This document shows, one piece after another, positions 34,444 through 42,377 of a stretch of DNA of 64,000 bases (position 1 is the first letter of the stretch; the number at the start of each line of letters is the position of its first letter). The DNA comes from Amycolatopsis sp. WAC 01376 (GTDB taxonomy: Bacteria; Actinomycetota; Actinomycetes; Mycobacteriales; Pseudonocardiaceae). The DNA lies in assembly GCF_003947415.1 (NCBI RefSeq), contig NZ_QHKL01000011.1:1-64000 (forward strand). The letters are read 5' to 3'. A program made the position numbers and the translations under genes. Under the pieces are notes generated by a model. That model saw only the letters and a program-made list of their open reading frames with translations. It was not told where the DNA came from and did not search any database.

Positions 34444-35223
34444 CTACTCGATCGCCGCCCTGTCGACGACCTTGGTGAGGAAATGCTGCTGCCCCAGCGT
34501 CCACACGTTGGTGGCCAGGAAGTACAGCAGCACCCCGATCGGCACCGGGAAGAACGCTCCCGAGACCAGCATGCCGACCGGCGCCAGGTACATCATCAGC
34601 TTGGTGATCCCCGCCGTCTCCGGGGCGGTCGCGGTCTGCCGGGCGAGTCCCGAGCGCAGCGAGAAGAACGTGGCCAGGCTCGCGATCAGCATCAGCGGCA
34701 CCCCGACGGCGATCATGTGGACGTGGTCGGTGCCGAACGCGGCCAGCTCCGCCGCCGGTTGCGAAAGCCAGTTGCCGAGCTTGGCGCCGAACAGGTCGGC
34801 GTTCAAGAACGACTCCACCCCGGCCCGGTCGAAGACGTGGTTCGACGTGGCTCCCGGGGTGAAATCGCGCAGAACCCAGTACAGGGAAAGGAACACCGGC
34901 AGCTGGATCAGCGCCGGGAGACAACCGCCCAGCGGGCTCACACCGGTTTCGGCGTGCAGCTTCTGGATCTCTTTCGCCATCCGTTGGCGATCCTTGCCGT
35001 ACTTCTCCTTGAGCTGCCGCATCCGCGGCGCGAGCGCCTGCATGCGGCGGCCCGCCCGCAGCGCGCTGAGAGCGGGTTTGACCAGCAACAGGCGCAGGGT
35101 GAAAACGAGGAACACGATGGACAGCACCCAGGCCACGCCCGAGTCAGGACTGGAAACAGCGCCGAAAACCTTGTGCCAGAACCAGAGAATGGCGGAAACG
35201 GGGTACAGGAAGACATCGAACAT
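34444..35223 (-). CDS. YidC/Oxa1 family membrane protein insertase
   Basis: 259 residues. Segments match the Oxa1 core: a first helix (VAWVLSIVFLVFTLRLLLVKP), the cytoplasmic loop with RRMQALAPRMRQLKEKYGKD, then GGCLPALIQLPVFLSLYWVLR, HMIAVGVPLMLIASLATFF and LLYFLATNVWTLGQQHFL. The hydrophilic-groove Arg is in the first helix (TLRLLL). It inserts membrane proteins with or without SecYEG. It is short and sits beside a small membrane gene rather than rnpA-oriC genes, so it is probably the second, non-housekeeping YidC. GGAGTGACC precedes the ATG. Confidence 0.9.
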   Translation of the reverse strand: MFDVFLYPVSAILWFWHKVFGAVSSPDSGVAWVLSIVFLVFTLRLLLVKPALSALRAGRRMQALAPRMRQLKEKYGKDRQRMAKEIQKLHAETGVSPLGGCLPALIQLPVFLSLYWVLRDFTPGATSNHVFDRAGVESFLNADLFGAKLGNWLSQPAAELAAFGTDHVHMIAVGVPLMLIASLATFFSLRSGLARQTATAPETAGITKLMMYLAPVGMLVSGAFFPVPIGVLLYFLATNVWTLGQQHFLTKVVDRAAIE

Positions 35224-35292
35224 GACCGGGTCACTCCGTCGGTTGAAGGTGCGTGGGCAGGAGTGACTGCCTCACCTTCGAACGAGGAGAGA

Positions 35293-35649
35293 TCAGGCAG
35301 CCACGATGCCCGGTGACGGAGCACGGGGACGGACGCGGCCACGCGCGTCGGGATCGCGCAGGCTCAAGTACAGCTGCGCGCGTTCGCGCAGGCTGATGGC
35401 GCGCACCTTCATCGCCGCGGCCGCCGGTTCGAGGCGGAAGTGCGCCGCGAACGCGAGCAGGATGACGGCGAGCGACGCGGTGAGAGCGGCGGCCAGCCCG
35501 AGCGGGTTGGCGACCGCCACCGACGCCGTCAGCGCGGTGGCCAGGCTCAGCGGGTTCACCCCGCCGACGACCGGGAGCACGATGAACAACTCGGGCAGGA
35601 ACAGCGCAAGCATCAGCTTGAGCCGCACGCCGAAGTAGGTTCGCTCCAC
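35293..35649 (-). CDS. Small membrane protein (DUF6412-like) next to YidC
   Basis: About 118 residues from GTG at 35649. Two long hydrophobic segments (LMLALFLPELFIVLPVVGG and LGLAAALTASLAVILLAFAA) are followed by a cytoplasmic tail with RERAQLYLSLRDPDARGRVRP. This pattern fits the DUF6412 proteins found next to alternative YidC genes; function is unknown. An earlier in-frame GTG at 35736 would run into the divergent ABC-F start, so the shorter form is preferred. The gene ends 69 bp before the YidC start on the same strand. Confidence 0.72.
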   Translation of the reverse strand: MERTYFGVRLKLMLALFLPELFIVLPVVGGVNPLSLATALTASVAVANPLGLAAALTASLAVILLAFAAHFRLEPAAAAMKVRAISLRERAQLYLSLRDPDARGRVRPRAPSPGIVAA

Positions 35650-35712
35650 GTCACCGACACTACCGGAGATATTGCGTTGCGTGATTGCCGCGGCCGCGGG
35701 CAGTCTGTCGAA

Positions 35713-37332
35713 ATGGGCCACGTCGAAGTCGCGCACGTCGAGTACTACCTACCCGACGGGCGCCTGCTCCTCGACGACGTCTCGTTCCGGGTCGGGGAAG
35801 GCAGTGTCTGCGCGCTCGTGGGCGCCAACGGTGCGGGCAAGACGACCTTGCTGCGGCTGATCTCGGGCGAGATCACGCCCGACGGCGGCTCGGTGACCAT
35901 CAGCGGCGGGCTCGGCGTGATGCCCCAGTTCGTCGGGTCGGTGCGTGACGAACGGACAGTGCGGGACCTGCTCGTGTCCGTGTCGTCGGAAGCGCTCCGT
36001 GCCGCCGCCCGCGCCGTCGACGAGACCGAACTCGCCTTGATGGAACGCGACGACGAAGCGAGCCAGATGGCGTACGCCCAGGCGCTCGGCGACTGGGGTG
36101 ACGCGCGCGGCTACGAGGCCGAAGTCATGTGGGACAAGTGCACGACGGCGGCGCTCAGCCTGCCGTACGAGAAGGCGCGCTGGCGCGAGGTGCGCACCCT
36201 GTCCGGCGGCGAACAGAAGCGACTGGTGCTGGAGGCGTTGCTGCTCGGCGGTTCCGGCGTCCTCCTGCTCGACGAGCCCGACAACTACCTCGACGTCCCC
36301 GGCAAACAGTGGCTGGAAGAGCGGCTGCGTGAGACCCAGAAGACCGTGCTGTTCGTTTCGCACGACCGGGAACTCCTCGCGCGCGCGGCGAAGAAGATCA
36401 TCAGCGTCGAACCCGGGCCCGCCGGCGGCGACGTCTGGGTGCACGGCGGCGGCTTCGACACCTACCACCAGGCACGCGCGGAGCGCTTCGAACGCTTCGA
36501 GGAACTCCGCCGCCGGTGGGACGAAAAGCACGCCCAGCTCAAGAAGCTCGTCGCCGACATGCGTCAGTACGCCGCGCGCAGCGACGAAATGGCTTCGCGC
36601 TACCACGCCGCGCAGACACGTTTGCGCAAGTTCGAGGAGGCCGGAGCGCCTGCCGCTCCCCCGCGTGAACAGAAGATCACCATGCGCCTGCGCGGCGGCC
36701 GGACCGGTGTCCGCGCCGTCACCTGCGAAGGGCTGGAACTCCGTGGCCTGATGAAACCCTTCGACCTGGAGGTCTTCTACGGCGAACGGGTCGCGGTGCT
36801 CGGCTCGAACGGCTCCGGCAAATCGCATTTCCTGCGCTTGCTGGCGGGCGAAGACGTCGCGCACGACGGACTGTGGAAACTCGGCGCCCGCGTCGTCCCC
36901 GGCCATTTCGCGCAGACACACGCCCATCCCGAACTGCTCGGGCACACACTCGTCGACATCCTCTGGACCGGCTACGCGCGCAGCCGCGGGCCCGCGATGA
37001 ACATCCTGCGCCGCTACGAACTCGACGGCCAAGGCGACCAGCGGTTCGAGAAGCTGTCCGGCGGGCAGCAGGCGCGGTTCCAGATCCTGCTGCTGGAGAT
37101 CGGCGGCGCCACCATCCTGCTGCTGGACGAGCCGACCGACAACCTCGACCTCGCCTCGGCGGAGGCATTGCAACTGGCGCTCGAAGCGTACGAAGGCACC
37201 ACTGTCGCGGTGACGCATGACCGGTGGTTCGCGCGCTCGTTCGACCGGTTCCTCGTGTTCGGCTCGGACGGGCAGGTGCGAGAGACGCCGGAACCGGTGT
37301 GGGACGAGCGGCCGGTGCAGCGGGCGCGGTAA
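35713..37332 (+). CDS. ABC-F family ribosome-associated ATPase
   Basis: 539 residues with two ABC domains and no membrane helices. Walker A GANGAGKTTLL (about 37) and GSNGSGKSHFL (about 366), signatures LSGGEQKRLVL and LSGGQQARFQIL, Walker B VLLLDEPDNYLD and ILLLDEPTDNLD. The linker between domains is charged (about 255-320; RWDEKHAQLKKLVADMRQY). Such proteins bind the ribosomal E site and either aid translation or displace antibiotics. The second Walker A has Ser-His in place of the usual Ser/Thr-Thr. Divergent from the small membrane gene; start ATG lacks a strong ribosome site. Confidence 0.92.
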   Translation: MGHVEVAHVEYYLPDGRLLLDDVSFRVGEGSVCALVGANGAGKTTLLRLISGEITPDGGSVTISGGLGVMPQFVGSVRDERTVRDLLVSVSSEALRAAARAVDETELALMERDDEASQMAYAQALGDWGDARGYEAEVMWDKCTTAALSLPYEKARWREVRTLSGGEQKRLVLEALLLGGSGVLLLDEPDNYLDVPGKQWLEERLRETQKTVLFVSHDRELLARAAKKIISVEPGPAGGDVWVHGGGFDTYHQARAERFERFEELRRRWDEKHAQLKKLVADMRQYAARSDEMASRYHAAQTRLRKFEEAGAPAAPPREQKITMRLRGGRTGVRAVTCEGLELRGLMKPFDLEVFYGERVAVLGSNGSGKSHFLRLLAGEDVAHDGLWKLGARVVPGHFAQTHAHPELLGHTLVDILWTGYARSRGPAMNILRRYELDGQGDQRFEKLSGGQQARFQILLLEIGGATILLLDEPTDNLDLASAEALQLALEAYEGTTVAVTHDRWFARSFDRFLVFGSDGQVRETPEPVWDERPVQRAR

Positions 37333-37434
37333 CACCCTGTCGGGCAAGGAAAGGCGACACACCCACCGACGGCACCACCGGTGTCCGCGTCATATGGTTC
37401 AATGCCGCCGCATCGTCCGAAGGCTGGAGTTCTC

Positions 37435-38448
37435 GTGAGGGCCGCCGCAATTCCCTTCGCCATCGCGGCCTTGTGCTGCGCGGCTTTCCTGGTGAGCTTC
37501 CTTCGCGACCGGCGTCGGCTGCGGAACGGCTTCTACCTCTTCTTCGCGCTTCTGTTCCTCGGCGTGACCTTCATCGCGCTGCTCGCCTCGGTGTCGCCGG
37601 AGGCGGCGGGCTTCGTCGCGGTCGGCGTGATCCTGCTGATCATCCCGACGGTCCTCGCGCTGACGGTCTTCCTGATCTGCAACGGGATCACCATGCTCCG
37701 CCGAGAGGGACGCAGGCTGGCCAACGTGCTGTCGCTGCTGACCGGGGTCGGCATCTGCGCGCTGATCGTGTTCAACGCGACGGTCACGCAACTGGCGTGG
37801 GAGCCTCTCGACATCCTTCGCGGCAGCCTCAACGGAATCGTCGTCTACGTCTCGTTCCTCTTCGTCTGCTTTCTCCTGTACTCGATCGTCTACGGCCGCA
37901 TCCGCACCGAGAAAGGCGTGGACTTCGTCGTGGTACTGGGCTCGGGACTGCTGGACGGTCACCAGGTGCCACCACTGCTGGCCGGTCGCCTGAAGCGGGC
38001 CAAACGCGTCGTGGAGGCGGAAGCCCGCCGCGGCGGAGAGCCGATGGTGGTCACCTCGGGCGGGCAAGGGCCCGACGAGGACCTGCCGGAGTCCCACGCC
38101 ATGGCCGGCTATCTGGTCGAGAACGGGCTGGAGAGGGAGCGGATCCTCCTGGAGGACCGGTCGCGGACGACCTTCGAGAATCTCACCTTCAGCGCCGAGA
38201 TCATGGAGCAGCGCAAGCCGGACTACCGGTGCACAGTGGTCACGAACAACTTCCACGTGCTCCGCGCCGCCCTCATCGCCCGACGCGCGAAGGTGAACGG
38301 CCAGGTCATCGGGTCGCCGACGGCGTGGTACTTCTGGCCGAGCGCCACCATCCGCGAATTCGTCGCCATCCTGGTCGATCACAAGTACAAGAACCTGGCC
38401 TTCTGCGGGCTCATCGTTCTTTCGCAGGTCTCCCGCGCGTTCTCGTGA
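37435..38448 (+). CDS. YdcF/SanA-type DUF218 membrane protein
   Basis: 337 residues. Four or five membrane helices fill about residues 1-150 (GFYLFFALLFLGVTFIALLA, VFLICNGITML, FLFVCFLLYSIVYGRI). The C-terminal DUF218 domain starts VDFVVVLGSGLLDG and contains GEPMVVTSGGQGPDE, LLEDRSRTTFENL and VVTNNFHVLRA, the usual conserved blocks. Family members affect cell-envelope integrity and vancomycin sensitivity, possibly in undecaprenyl or cyclic-enterobacterial-antigen-like metabolism. GTG start with GGAG 6 bases upstream. It ends just before repeat B copy 3. Confidence 0.88.
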   Translation: MRAAAIPFAIAALCCAAFLVSFLRDRRRLRNGFYLFFALLFLGVTFIALLASVSPEAAGFVAVGVILLIIPTVLALTVFLICNGITMLRREGRRLANVLSLLTGVGICALIVFNATVTQLAWEPLDILRGSLNGIVVYVSFLFVCFLLYSIVYGRIRTEKGVDFVVVLGSGLLDGHQVPPLLAGRLKRAKRVVEAEARRGGEPMVVTSGGQGPDEDLPESHAMAGYLVENGLERERILLEDRSRTTFENLTFSAEIMEQRKPDYRCTVVTNNFHVLRAALIARRAKVNGQVIGSPTAWYFWPSATIREFVAILVDHKYKNLAFCGLIVLSQVSRAFS

Positions 38449-38466
38449 GGCCTCTTTGGGGTTCGC

Positions 38467-38514
38467 GGTCGTGAGTGTTTCGGGTCGTTAGAACGACACA
38501 TAACACTCACGACC
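38467..38514. repeat. Palindromic repeat B, copy 3, probable terminator
   Basis: 13-bp perfect arms GGTCGTGAGTGTT / AACACTCACGACC enclose a second perfect palindrome GTCGTT-AG-AACGAC. It lies 19 bases after the YdcF-type stop. Its tail GAAACCGTACATATACGCAT resembles the tail of copy 2. The rest of the gap to 38730 holds an arm-like remnant of palindrome D (AAGAAGGGCGCCCTCACGAC) and no gene. Confidence 0.8.
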
Positions 38515-38730
38515 CCCACGCGAAACCGTACATATACGCATCAAATGGCGCCTAGCGTCAAGAAGGGCGCCCTCACGACCGAACGCGCAGGCCGTTATCG
38601 ACCAGCTACCCCAGCTCGCCCGAAGAATTGAGACTCCGGAACGAATTCCCGGCACCACCACCTGGAGCGAGATGACAAAACCCCGGCATCCGTTTGACAA
38701 CGCCGTTTTCGCCGGGTCATCGTCCTGCGC

Positions 38731-39552
38731 ATGAGCGCTTACACGCGGCAGGCGATGGCGCGGCTGTTCGACCGGACCGCGGAGACCTATGACGCGCTCG
38801 GCGTCGACTTCTTCGGCGTGTTCGCCACGGAGCTGCTCGACCGGGTCGGGCTCGTCCCCGGTGAGCGGGTGCTGGACGTCGGCTGCGGACGGGGCGCGGT
38901 GCTGTTCCCGGCGGCCGAGCGGGTCGGCCCCGAAGGATCAGTGCTGGGTATCGACCTTTCCGCGGAAATGGTCGAGCGCACCGCGAAGGACATCGAGGCG
39001 CGCGGAGCCAACGCCTCGGTTTCCCTTATGGACGCCCAAGAACCGACGCTGGACGAGGCCGCGTTCGACGTCCTCCTCGCGTCGTTCGTGGTGTTCTTCC
39101 TGCCGGATCCGGTCGCCGGTCTGCGGTCGTGGCATCGTCTGCTCGCGCCGGGCGGCCGGATGGGCGTGACCACGTTCGGCGCCGACGATCCCCGGTGGGC
39201 GGCCGTTCGCGAGGTGTTCAAACCGTTCGTACCACCGGAGCTTGCCTGGACCCTGGCCGTCAGGTCCGGCCTGTTCGCCACCGTCGAGGGTTTCGGCCAG
39301 GCCGTGGAGTCGGCGGGCTTCACCGGTGTCACGTCCGTGGAACGTGTCTATCCGGTGAAGTTCGCCGACCCCGGGCACTGGATCACCTGGTCCTGGTCGC
39401 ACGGCCAGCGGATGTTCTGGGAGCTGATCCCGGAAGACCGCCTCGACGCCGTGCGCAGGGCCGTGCTCGCGGAGCTCGAGCCGCTACGCGAACCCGACGG
39501 GAGCGTGGTGCTGGCGCAGACCGTGCGCTACATCCTCGCCCACCGCGATTGA
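38731..39552 (+). CDS. Class I SAM-dependent methyltransferase
   Basis: 273 residues. SAM-binding motif I VLDVGCGRGAVLFPA (about 50), motif II GIDLSAEMVER, motif III LLASFVVFFLPDP, then a helical cap. The fold fits UbiE/methyltransf-11 enzymes acting on small molecules; the substrate is unknown. ATG with no clear ribosome site. It ends 5 bp from the convergent ABC-F gene. Confidence 0.88.
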   Translation: MSAYTRQAMARLFDRTAETYDALGVDFFGVFATELLDRVGLVPGERVLDVGCGRGAVLFPAAERVGPEGSVLGIDLSAEMVERTAKDIEARGANASVSLMDAQEPTLDEAAFDVLLASFVVFFLPDPVAGLRSWHRLLAPGGRMGVTTFGADDPRWAAVREVFKPFVPPELAWTLAVRSGLFATVEGFGQAVESAGFTGVTSVERVYPVKFADPGHWITWSWSHGQRMFWELIPEDRLDAVRRAVLAELEPLREPDGSVVLAQTVRYILAHRD

Positions 39553-39556
39553 CGGC

Positions 39557-41158
39557 TCACAGCGCGAGCCTCGGCCAGGACTCCGTATCCCGCGACAGCT
39601 GCCTGTCGTGCGTGGCGATCACCACCGCGGCCGGAGTCACCTCGAGTGCGGCGGTCAGCTCGTCGACGAGTGTGGCGGACAGGTGGTTGGTCGGCTCGTC
39701 CAGCAGCACCACGTGCGGACGGCGGGCCAGCACCAGTGCCAGGTCCAGCCGTCGCCGGGCACCGACCGACAGTTCGGCCACCGGACGGCGCCGGTCGTAG
39801 CCGCCGAGCAGACCCAGCTCGCCCAGCCCCGGCCCCGGGAGCCCGGCCCTGGCGAGTTGTTCGTCGTACAGCTCGATCGCCGTGCGCCTGGCAGGCAGGT
39901 CGGACTCCTGCCCCAGCCTGCCGATCCGCGCCGACCGGGAACGGGTGACCGTGCCGGTCCCCGGCTCCAGTTCCCCGGCCAGCACGGCCAGTAGCGTCGA
40001 TTTGCCCGCGCCGTTGGGGCCGGTGATCACCAGCCGGTCGCCGCTTTCCAGCGCCAGCTCGACCGGTCGCGTGAGCCGCCCGGCCACTGTCACCCCGGCG
40101 GCACGGAGCAGCGTCGCGCCGCCGTGCGACGGCAGTTCGGGCATGGCGAACCGCGCGGGCGGCGGCGGAACCGCCACCACGTGCCCGGCCAGCTCTTCCT
40201 GCCGCCGGTGGACCGCGCGGACCAGCCCCGGCGCGCGAGTGGCCCGGACATGCCTGCCGGTGCCCTTGGGCGGCCGCCAGTTGTCACGCAGCCGGTTCCG
40301 CGCCGCGGACAGATCGTCGGCGAGGCGTTGCCGCTCGACGATCTGTTCGGCGTGCGCCGCTTCCCAGCGGGCACGTTCGGCTCGACGGGCCTCGACGTAG
40401 GCGGCGTAGCCACCGCCGTAGACCCGCGGCCGGTCGTCACTCGACGGATCGAGGTCGATCACCGTGGTGGCCACGTCCGCGAGCAACGCCCGGTCATGGC
40501 TGACCAGGACGACCACGCCAGGGTGAGCGCGCAACCGTTCGGTGAGGTGGTCGAGACCGGCGGCGTCGAGGTGGTTGGTCGGCTCGTCCAGTAGCAGGAC
40601 GGGATGTCCCGCGCCGAGCAGGCAGGCCAGCCGCACCCGGTGCCGCTGCCCGACCGAGAGTGTCCCGAGTGGACGGTCGCGGTCGTCGACGGCGTTCAAG
40701 GCGGCCAGTGACACTTCGACACGCCTGTCGGCGTCCCACGCGTCGAGGGCCTCGGCCTCCTCCAGCGCGGCGGCGAAGGCGTCGTCCGCGCCGGGACGGC
40801 CGTCGCTGAGCGCCTCGGTGGCGGCCTCCAGACGAGCCAGCGCGGCGCGGACGGCGGCCAGTTCGAGATCGATCAGAGCGCCGACGGTGGCGTTCGCGCC
40901 GAGCGGGATCTGCTGGTCGGCGACACCGGCCGAGCCCGAGCGGTGCGCCTCGCCGCGGTCGGCGGCGAGGTCGCCGGCGAGCACCCGGAGAAGGGTGGTC
41001 TTGCCGCGCCCGTTCTCCCCGACGATGGCGACACGCTCACCGGCGGCCGCGACGAGGTCGACCCCGGAGAGCACGGGCCGTCCCCCGAAGGAGAGGTGGA
41101 CGCCGGACAGGCGGACGTGCGCCGCGCGCACAGGCGCGGGCGAAAGAGGGGATGACAT
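39557..41158 (-). CDS. ABC-F family ATPase, likely antibiotic-resistance type
   Basis: 533 residues, two ABC domains, no membrane segments. Walker A GENGRGKTTLL and GPNGAGKSTLL, signatures LSVGQRHRVRL and LSVGARRRLDL, Walker B VLLLDEPTNHLD and VVLLDEPTNHLS. The signature Gly-Gly is replaced by Val-Gly in both halves, as seen in resistance-type ABC-F proteins of actinomycetes. Linker with RNRLRDNWRPPKGTGRHVR (about 275-300). ATG with GGAGG 10 bases upstream. A short reading frame and stable hairpin in the 5' leader (41207-41268) suggest antibiotic-triggered attenuation. Confidence 0.9.
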   Translation of the reverse strand: MSSPLSPAPVRAAHVRLSGVHLSFGGRPVLSGVDLVAAAGERVAIVGENGRGKTTLLRVLAGDLAADRGEAHRSGSAGVADQQIPLGANATVGALIDLELAAVRAALARLEAATEALSDGRPGADDAFAAALEEAEALDAWDADRRVEVSLAALNAVDDRDRPLGTLSVGQRHRVRLACLLGAGHPVLLLDEPTNHLDAAGLDHLTERLRAHPGVVVLVSHDRALLADVATTVIDLDPSSDDRPRVYGGGYAAYVEARRAERARWEAAHAEQIVERQRLADDLSAARNRLRDNWRPPKGTGRHVRATRAPGLVRAVHRRQEELAGHVVAVPPPPARFAMPELPSHGGATLLRAAGVTVAGRLTRPVELALESGDRLVITGPNGAGKSTLLAVLAGELEPGTGTVTRSRSARIGRLGQESDLPARRTAIELYDEQLARAGLPGPGLGELGLLGGYDRRRPVAELSVGARRRLDLALVLARRPHVVLLDEPTNHLSATLVDELTAALEVTPAAVVIATHDRQLSRDTESWPRLAL

Positions 41159-41206
41159 GAAGGAACTGCCTCCAGCGAAAAGTGATGAGCAGGAAGAACG
41201 AACTCC

Positions 41207-41227
41207 GGTACCGCGGCTCGCGGTACC
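41207..41227 (-). promoter_or_regulatory. Leader hairpin upstream of the ABC-F gene
   Basis: Perfect 8-bp stem GGTACCGC-GAGCC-GCGGTACC followed by the U-rich stretch GTTCGTTCTT on the transcribed strand. It lies between a seven-codon reading frame and the ABC-F start, so it can serve as an attenuator or anti-attenuator. It begins 17 bases past the stop of the leader frame. Confidence 0.55.
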
Positions 41228-41244
41228 GAGGGAGGCGTCGTTCC

Positions 41245-41268
41245 TCAGAGGAACAGCAGTTGCTGCAT
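41245..41268 (-). CDS. Candidate leader peptide MQQLLFL for ABC-F attenuation
   Basis: Seven codons and TGA, with GGTGAT upstream; an in-frame GTG adds VIV. Leader peptides of this size precede many ribosome-protection ABC-F and erm genes, where drug-stalled ribosomes refold the RNA. The hairpin at 41207-41227 lies directly after it. The coding assignment rests on position and structure only. Confidence 0.4.
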   Translation of the reverse strand: MQQLLFL

Positions 41269-41537
41269 CACGATCACCAGGGTAGGCCAGACCCGGAGCT
41301 CCCCGCATCCGGTTTTCGGGCGGCGGGGAGATCCACACCTTCGCACCAATCCAGACCCGGCGGTCACCCCGCGCAGACCCCCTTCCACCTGCGACGACAC
41401 GCCGTTCCTAGCCCGTGAGAACGCCTTCAAACCACCACTTTCGGGGGTCACCCACAGGTGCACCACGTCGGTTGCCATGATCACCGGTCCGGCTGACGGT
41501 GGCCTTCTCAGCAGCATCGTTCGAGAGGAGCACGCCG
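41269..41537. other. Gene-free region upstream of ABC-F leader and PRC-barrel gene
   Basis: This is the rest of a 379-bp divergent gap. No gene is convincing. It should contain the promoters of the ABC-F leader and the PRC-barrel gene; GAGAGGAG before 41538 is the ribosome site of the latter. Confidence 0.4.
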
Positions 41538-42335
41538 ATGGCGAAGACCATGCAGCCGCAGGAACTCATCGACAGCGCCGTGGTGGACCCGACCGGGAAC
41601 AAACTCGGGAAGGTCGGCAACGTCTATCTCGCCGACGCGACCCGCCAGCCGGAGTGGATCACCGTCAAAACGGGTCTGTTCGGCACCAAGGAGAGTTTCG
41701 TCCCGCTCTCGGGCGCCCACGCGGACCGCGACGGCGTGCACGTCCGCGTCGACAAGGAGGCCGTCACCGACGCGCCCCGGATCGAGGCCGACGGGCACCT
41801 GTCCGCGGAGGAGAGCGCACAGCTCTACAAGCACTATGGGCTGCCGATGCCGCGGACGTCGCCGGACGGCCGGATGGGCGACCGCGCGCAGGCGCCGCGA
41901 CCGGGCGGCACCGGTCGCGACAAGGCCGCGATGAACGCGGGCGCCGGCATGAAGGATCGGGACACCGAGCCCACCATGACTCGCTCCGAGGAGCGGCTGA
42001 ACGTCGGCACCGAGCAGGTCGAGACCGGCCATGTCCGGCTGCGCAAGTACGTCGTCACCGAGGACCAGCAGGTCACCGTTCCGGTCAGCCACGAAGAAGT
42101 GCGGATCGAACGGGAACCGATCACGAAGGCCGGCGGCGAGCGGGCGGAAATCGGCGAGGACGAACAGGAAGTCGTGCTGCACGCCGAGAAACCGGTGGTG
42201 AACAAGGAAACCGTCGCGGTCGAACGGGCGAGGCTCAAGACCGAGACCGTCACCGAAGACCAGACGATCTCCGGCAAGGTGCGCAAGGAACAGTTCGAGG
42301 TCACGGACGACGAGGCCAAGCACCGCAAGTCGTGA
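41538..42335 (+). CDS. PRC-barrel and DUF2382 (YsnF-like) stress protein
   Basis: 265 residues. The N-terminal PRC-barrel (about 8-80; DSAVVDPTGNKLGKVGNVYL, EWITVKTGLFGTKESFVPL) is followed by a disordered Gly/Arg-rich middle and a C-terminal DUF2382 domain (about 145-260; SEERLNVGTEQVETGHVRLR, ETVTEDQTISGKVRKEQFEV) with alternating charge. Proteins of this build are induced by general stress in actinomycetes and Firmicutes. Very clear ribosome site GAGAGGAG 10 bases before ATG. Stands alone, convergent with a kinase gene. Confidence 0.92.
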   Translation: MAKTMQPQELIDSAVVDPTGNKLGKVGNVYLADATRQPEWITVKTGLFGTKESFVPLSGAHADRDGVHVRVDKEAVTDAPRIEADGHLSAEESAQLYKHYGLPMPRTSPDGRMGDRAQAPRPGGTGRDKAAMNAGAGMKDRDTEPTMTRSEERLNVGTEQVETGHVRLRKYVVTEDQQVTVPVSHEEVRIEREPITKAGGERAEIGEDEQEVVLHAEKPVVNKETVAVERARLKTETVTEDQTISGKVRKEQFEVTDDEAKHRKS

Positions 42336-42377
42336 CCCTGGAGCGGGGGCGGCCGTCGATGGCCGCCCCCGGGGGTT

